A stretch of DNA of 15,223 nucleotides from positions 1 through 15,223 of the forward strand of contig DKSD01000084.1 of the NCBI GenBank assembly GCA_002473165.1, written 5' to 3'. Origin of the DNA: Succinatimonas sp. UBA7265. Lineage in GTDB: Bacteria; Pseudomonadota; Gammaproteobacteria; Enterobacterales; Succinivibrionaceae. The notes under the pieces are model-generated. The model was not told the DNA's origin and did not search any database. It was given only the letters and a program-made list of their open reading frames with translations. This document shows, in pieces, positions 11,956 through 15,223 of the stretch (positions are counted from its first letter, which is position 1; every line of letters begins with the position of its first letter). The translations under genes were made by a program, and so were the position numbers.

Positions 11956-12841
11956 TCCCAAGACTATCAGCTCAGATGAGCCCTTCTTCGGGCACAAGGC
12001 CTGCCCGGGCTGCGGCGGCGCGCTGGCCGTGCGCCTGATCCTCAAGATCTTAGGCGAACGCGCCGTCGCCGTGCTGCCTGCCGGCTGCATGAGCGCCGTG
12101 GGCTTTAACTTCCCGCAGCTGTGCTTTGGCTGCAACGCCGCGATCTCGACGTTCGCCGGCACGGCCTCCATGCTCGCTGGCATCGCCGCAGGCTTTCGCG
12201 CCCAGGGGATCACGGATTTTAAAGCCGTGGGCTTTGCCGGCGACGGCGGCACGGCCGACATCGGCATTCAGGCGCTGTCCGGAGCCATAGACCGCAATGA
12301 CGACATCCTCTATGTCTGCTATGACAACGAGGCCTATATGAACACCGGGGTGCAGAAAAGTTCGCTCACCCCTTACGGCGCGGCCACCACGACGACGCCC
12401 GCCGGCAAAAGGCTGAGAGGCAACCTCAGCGAGAAAAAGAACATGTTCGAGATCGTCGCCGCCCACGGCATCGGCTACGCGGCGACAGCCTCGGTGGGGT
12501 ATCTGCCCGATCTGCTCAAAAAAGCCGAGAAGGCGGCTTCCATAAAGGGGACGCGCTATCTGCATGTGATAGCCCCCTGCCCCTCAGGGTGGGGCATAAA
12601 AACCGATGAAACCCTGGATGCGGCCAAAGAGATGGTTGACTGCGGGCTGTGGTACCTCGCCGAGTACGAGCACGGCGCCTTCACGCTCAACCGCGATCCC
12701 AAAGCCTTTGGCAGCGTCAGGGATTATTTAAAACGCCAGAAGCGCTTTGCGGCGCTTACCGACGAGGATATTGAATTTATTACTAAAACGCGCGACGCGA
12801 AATGGAAATTCATCAGAGAGAACTTTCGCCGCGCCGGCTAA
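11945..12841 (+). CDS. 2-oxoacid:ferredoxin oxidoreductase, beta (TPP-binding) subunit
   Basis: This 298-aa protein is the PorB-type catalytic subunit. It binds TPP through GDGGTADIG (99-107) and DNEAYMNTG (127-135). The proximal [4Fe-4S] cluster ligands are C20, C23, C48 and C212, matching the CxxC...C...C pattern known in pyruvate:ferredoxin oxidoreductases. TPYGAATTTTPAGK follows at 142-155, as in PorB proteins. The frame is open 20 codons further upstream, but ATG 11945 is preferred: GAGGAG directly precedes it, and those extra codons lie inside alpha. The start overlaps the alpha stop by 11 bp. Only 12 bp separate its stop from the ligase start, so all five genes form one transcript. Confidence 0.93.
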   Translation: MSVNPKTISSDEPFFGHKACPGCGGALAVRLILKILGERAVAVLPAGCMSAVGFNFPQLCFGCNAAISTFAGTASMLAGIAAGFRAQGITDFKAVGFAGDGGTADIGIQALSGAIDRNDDILYVCYDNEAYMNTGVQKSSLTPYGAATTTTPAGKRLRGNLSEKKNMFEIVAAHGIGYAATASVGYLPDLLKKAEKAASIKGTRYLHVIAPCPSGWGIKTDETLDAAKEMVDCGLWYLAEYEHGAFTLNRDPKAFGSVRDYLKRQKRFAALTDEDIEFITKTRDAKWKFIRENFRRAG

Positions 12842-12853
12842 AGGAGAAATGAA

Positions 12854-14263
12854 ATGACAGCAGCAAGCAACACCGCGGAGATCCTCAAGCATCCTGAGCT
12901 TGAAGACGCCTCCAACGATCAGGTGATCAAAAAGACCAGTTACCGCAAGTACTGGGACGAGCATCTTGAGACCATGCCGCGCGCCGAGCTCGAGCGCAAC
13001 CAGCTGCGCGATCTCAAAGAGATCACGGCCTTTGCCTACGAGCACTCGCCCTACTACCGCCGCACTTTTGACGCGGCCGGCGTGAAGCCTTCGGACATTC
13101 GCACCCTCTCGGACATCCAAAAGTTCCCGTTCATCAACAAGCAGACGGAGCGCGAGACCCAAGGCAAAGGCTCCATGTTAGGCGAGCTGTGCTGCGTCCC
13201 TGAGGAAGACGTCGTCTTTATCTCGACTTCCTCAGGCTCGACCGGCGTCCCGACCATCAGCCCGTTCACCGCGCAGGACTTCAAGGAATTCCAGGAGACG
13301 GAGTCCCGCTGGTTCTGGCAGGTCGGCATGCGCCCGAATTCGCGCTACCTGCACGCCCTGAATTTCTCGCTCTATGTGGGCGGCCCGGACGTGATCGGCG
13401 CCCAGAACCTCGGCGCGCTCTCCATCTGGGGCGGCACGCTGCCCTCAGAGAGGCTGCTGTGGGTGCTTAAGACCTATCAGCCCACCCATATCTGGACCTC
13501 GCCTTCCTACGCCTGGCAGCTGGGCGAGAAGGCCTTGAAACAGGGCATAGATCCTAAAAAAGATCTGGCCATCAACACCATCATCGTCGCCGGCGAGCCG
13601 GGCGGCTCGATCCAGGCCACCCGCGAGGCCATTGAAAACCTATGGGGCGCCAAGGTGTATGACTTCTACGGCTTAAGCGACATCTTCGGGGCCTGCGCCG
13701 CCATGTGCGAAGCGCGCGACGGCCTGCACATCGCCGAAAACCACATCCTGGTTGAAACCGTCGATCCCAAGACCGGCGCAGTGCTGCCTCCGGGCTCTGT
13801 GGGCGAACTGGTGTTCACGACATTGCGCAAGCACGCCCGTCCGCTGATCCGCTTCCGTTCAGGCGACATCGGCTCCATCGACTACACGCCGTGCAAGTGC
13901 GGCCGCACCTCCGGCAGGATCCGTGTGTTAGGGCGCAAAGACGAGATGTTCATCGTCTCGGCCGTCAACGTGTTCCCTTCCGACGTGGAAGCGGTGGTTC
14001 GCAGTCTGCACGGGATCACCGGCGAGTACCTGATCCGCATCTTCGACAGCGATTTCACCTCGCACTACGCGGTTGAAGTTGAGAAATCCCAGGGCAATCC
14101 TGCCACGGACGAACAGGTCGCCGCCGAGGTGTCAAAGCACCTCAAGGCCCGCCTGGGCGTTAAGCCGGCTCAGGTGATCGTCCATCCTGACGGCGGGCTT
14201 AACACCCGCTCCGAGCACAAGTCTAAGCGCGTCATCGACGAGCGCAAGCACTCGCTGCTGTAA
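12854..14263 (+). CDS. Phenylacetate-CoA ligase family, AMP-forming (PaaK-like)
   Basis: This 469-aa adenylate-forming ligase activates a carboxylic acid to its acyl-CoA using ATP and CoA. PaaK-type features in order: HSPYYRRTFDAAGV (64-77); the phosphate loop STSSGSTGVPT (124-134); YGLSD (272-276); RSGDIG (335-340); the Cys pair CKCGR (347-351), probably binding zinc; GRKDEMFIVSAVNVFPSDVEAVV; and the catalytic-lysine region EHKSKRVIDER with K456. It differs from E. coli PaaK (437 aa) by an extra N-terminal segment of roughly 30 aa, Val for Lys after the phosphate loop, and Asp for Glu in YGLSE. The true acid may therefore not be phenylacetate. AGGAG lies 7 nt upstream. As the last gene of the oxidoreductase operon, it should supply or consume the same acyl-CoA. 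Confidence 0.88.
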   Translation: MTAASNTAEILKHPELEDASNDQVIKKTSYRKYWDEHLETMPRAELERNQLRDLKEITAFAYEHSPYYRRTFDAAGVKPSDIRTLSDIQKFPFINKQTERETQGKGSMLGELCCVPEEDVVFISTSSGSTGVPTISPFTAQDFKEFQETESRWFWQVGMRPNSRYLHALNFSLYVGGPDVIGAQNLGALSIWGGTLPSERLLWVLKTYQPTHIWTSPSYAWQLGEKALKQGIDPKKDLAINTIIVAGEPGGSIQATREAIENLWGAKVYDFYGLSDIFGACAAMCEARDGLHIAENHILVETVDPKTGAVLPPGSVGELVFTTLRKHARPLIRFRSGDIGSIDYTPCKCGRTSGRIRVLGRKDEMFIVSAVNVFPSDVEAVVRSLHGITGEYLIRIFDSDFTSHYAVEVEKSQGNPATDEQVAAEVSKHLKARLGVKPAQVIVHPDGGLNTRSEHKSKRVIDERKHSLL

Positions 14264-14277
14264 TTGTTCCAGGATGT

Positions 14278-14304
14278 AAAAAAGCCCCTTACGGGGCTTT
14301 TTTT
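14278..14304 (+). terminator. Operon terminator after the PaaK-like ligase
   Basis: An 11-bp stem AAAAAAGCCCC/GGGGCTTTTTT encloses the loop TTAC and the T-run ends at 14304. The A-run on the left gives a U-run on the other strand too, so it can act in both directions. It lies 15 bp after the ligase stop. Confidence 0.93.
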
Positions 14305-14324
14305 CGCGACAAAATTGTGCGAAA

Positions 14325-14367
14325 GCATCTGGCCGCCCTGTTTTGGTGCAGGGCGGCATTTTGATGC
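14325..14367 (-). terminator. Hairpin after the Rpn-type gene (minus strand)
   Basis: GCCGCCCTG/CAGGGCGGC form a perfect 9-bp stem (14332-14340 with 14349-14357). An outer GCATC/GATGC pair extends it. It lies just beyond the stop of the minus-strand gene (14372). The U-run in that sense is poor, so terminator efficiency may depend on the neighbouring hairpin at 14278-14304. Confidence 0.6.
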
Positions 14368-14371
14368 GCTC

Positions 14372-15223
14372 TTAGTAATCGCAGCTGAGACCGTTCTCTT
14401 TGGCGATCTTCCTGATCAGTTCCTTTGACGCGGAATTGATCCTGGCTATGGCATCCAAGGGGAACTTCTCTTTGAGCATGCCGATGATGCAAGACTTAGT
14501 GGCCTTCTCTTCGCCGCGTTTCTCGCCGATCTCGATGCCTTGAGCCTTGCCAATATCTATGCCCTCAGCTTTGCCATCGGCCCTGCCCTTGTCATAGATG
14601 CGTTCGTCGCGTTCCTCTTTGAGCATGATGAATGACATTTTGCCGCTCTCCTCCTTTGTCCTGGGATCACTGTTAATTTTACGCACTTCTTCGTCGATTT
14701 CGCTGAGGAAACCGCCTGTGGCCTCGCCGCCGTTCATGTAGTCAAGAAACGCCCGCAGCTCGCGGTCAGTCCTGCCATCCCGCTTTCCTTTCGAGCTCAG
14801 AAAGATCTTGAAGGAGCGATCCTTGAGCCTCAGCCTGCGGTCTTCCTCGCAGATGTTCCTGAAGGTATATCTGCTCCGGCGGCCGCCAAAGATCGGAAAG
14901 GCGCACAGGAAGATGACGTACGACTTTCCCAGCACCGGGAAATTCTCGCCTTTTGACAGCGTGTGCTGATCAAGCCGCGACTGGTAATAGCGGCTGCGCA
15001 GCGCCAGCACCTCTTCTTTGCTGCGTCCGGCCTGCATCTCGACGTCGATGCGCGTGTGCCTGTCATCCTTGATGAGGATGTCATAGCGCACGCCTCTTTC
15101 CTGCGGCCCGCCGTCGACGGCCTTTTCCGTCTGGATCTCATCTATTTGGGAGATCTTTATTTTCAGGATCTTCTCGATAAGCTGCTGTGCCAGCTCTTTC
15201 CTGCCGAACACCTTCTTGAAGAC
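14372..15223 (-). CDS. Rpn/PD-(D/E)XK nuclease family transposase-like protein (5' end outside window)
   Basis: At least 283 residues are visible; the frame continues to the window edge. A GTG at 15211 could be read as a start, but the residues before it (VFKKVFG across the edge) match the conserved N-terminal 'FK.vFG' of the Rpn/PDDEXK_2 family, so the true start lies beyond 15223. Counting from the edge, the nuclease core is GVRYD48-ILIKDD followed by IDVE62-M-Q64, the D...ExQ variant of PD-(D/E)XK. The C-terminus has Gly-rich charged repeats (GKAEGIDIGKAQGIEIGEKRG), usual in this family. E. coli Rpn proteins are DNA endonucleases that promote RecA-independent recombination. These genes are often multicopy and mobile. 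No terminal inverted repeats are visible at this end. Confidence 0.85.
   Translation of the reverse strand, partial: VFKKVFGRKELAQQLIEKILKIKISQIDEIQTEKAVDGGPQERGVRYDILIKDDRHTRIDVEMQAGRSKEEVLALRSRYYQSRLDQHTLSKGENFPVLGKSYVIFLCAFPIFGGRRSRYTFRNICEEDRRLRLKDRSFKIFLSSKGKRDGRTDRELRAFLDYMNGGEATGGFLSEIDEEVRKINSDPRTKEESGKMSFIMLKEERDERIYDKGRADGKAEGIDIGKAQGIEIGEKRGEEKATKSCIIGMLKEKFPLDAIARINSASKELIRKIAKENGLSCDY

Noticed and set aside
12050..12565. Minus-strand ORF of 171 codons opposite the beta subunit
   Set aside because: It is the mirror of a clearly conserved TPP-binding protein and has no recognisable motif or SD.

Overview
The window is GC-rich chromosomal DNA from a bacterium, most likely a gammaproteobacterium. 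CorA has exactly the E. coli length (316 aa) and the same C-terminal architecture. A YfcE-type phosphodiesterase, a YhcH/NanQ-type protein and a stand-alone glucose-type EIIA point the same way. A four-subunit ferredoxin-dependent 2-oxoacid oxidoreductase suggests an anaerobe, and the Rpn-type PD-(D/E)XK 'transposase' nuclease is common in gut and rumen anaerobes. A Succinivibrionaceae-like host-associated anaerobe would fit all of this, but that is inference. Genes are tightly packed, most have clear Shine-Dalgarno (SD) sequences, and nearly every transcription unit ends in a strong hairpin. No RNA genes, CRISPR arrays or complete insertion sequences were seen.

Positions 1-5257 hold mostly single-gene units. 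They are a small exported low-complexity protein (+), a YhcH-family sugar-associated protein (-), a YfcE-type phosphodiesterase (-), a DHA2-type drug efflux MFS transporter (+), cysteine synthase (+, GTG start) and an orphan EIIA-Glc (-). EIIA-Glc is divergent from an FGGY pentulokinase-like kinase. The region between them carries a perfect LacI-family operator match and a 20-bp GC palindrome.

Positions 5258-8737 hold the FGGY kinase, an unknown exported protein on the opposite strand, and CorA. CorA has an upstream region of about 300 bases that can form several mutually exclusive hairpins.

Positions 8861-14263 are the most coherent block. A LysR regulator is followed by a five-gene operon with overlapping or nearly abutting genes: gamma, delta (2x[4Fe-4S]), alpha and beta subunits of a pyruvate/2-ketoisovalerate-family oxidoreductase, then a divergent phenylacetate-CoA-ligase-family enzyme. 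The arrangement implies interconversion of free organic acid, acyl-CoA and 2-oxoacid. It could work as salvage of arylacetates or branched-chain acids into amino acids by reductive carboxylation, or as amino-acid fermentation. The 137-bp gap between lysR and the operon carries two T-N11-A LysR-type boxes inside nested inverted repeats, so lysR probably controls the operon.

The window ends inside an Rpn/PD-(D/E)XK nuclease gene on the minus strand, whose 5' end lies outside. I found no clearly unprecedented system. The best candidates for follow-up are the oxidoreductase/ligase operon with its operator, several leader hairpins next to or overlapping ribosome binding sites, and an apparently over-represented TCAGG/CCTGA motif.
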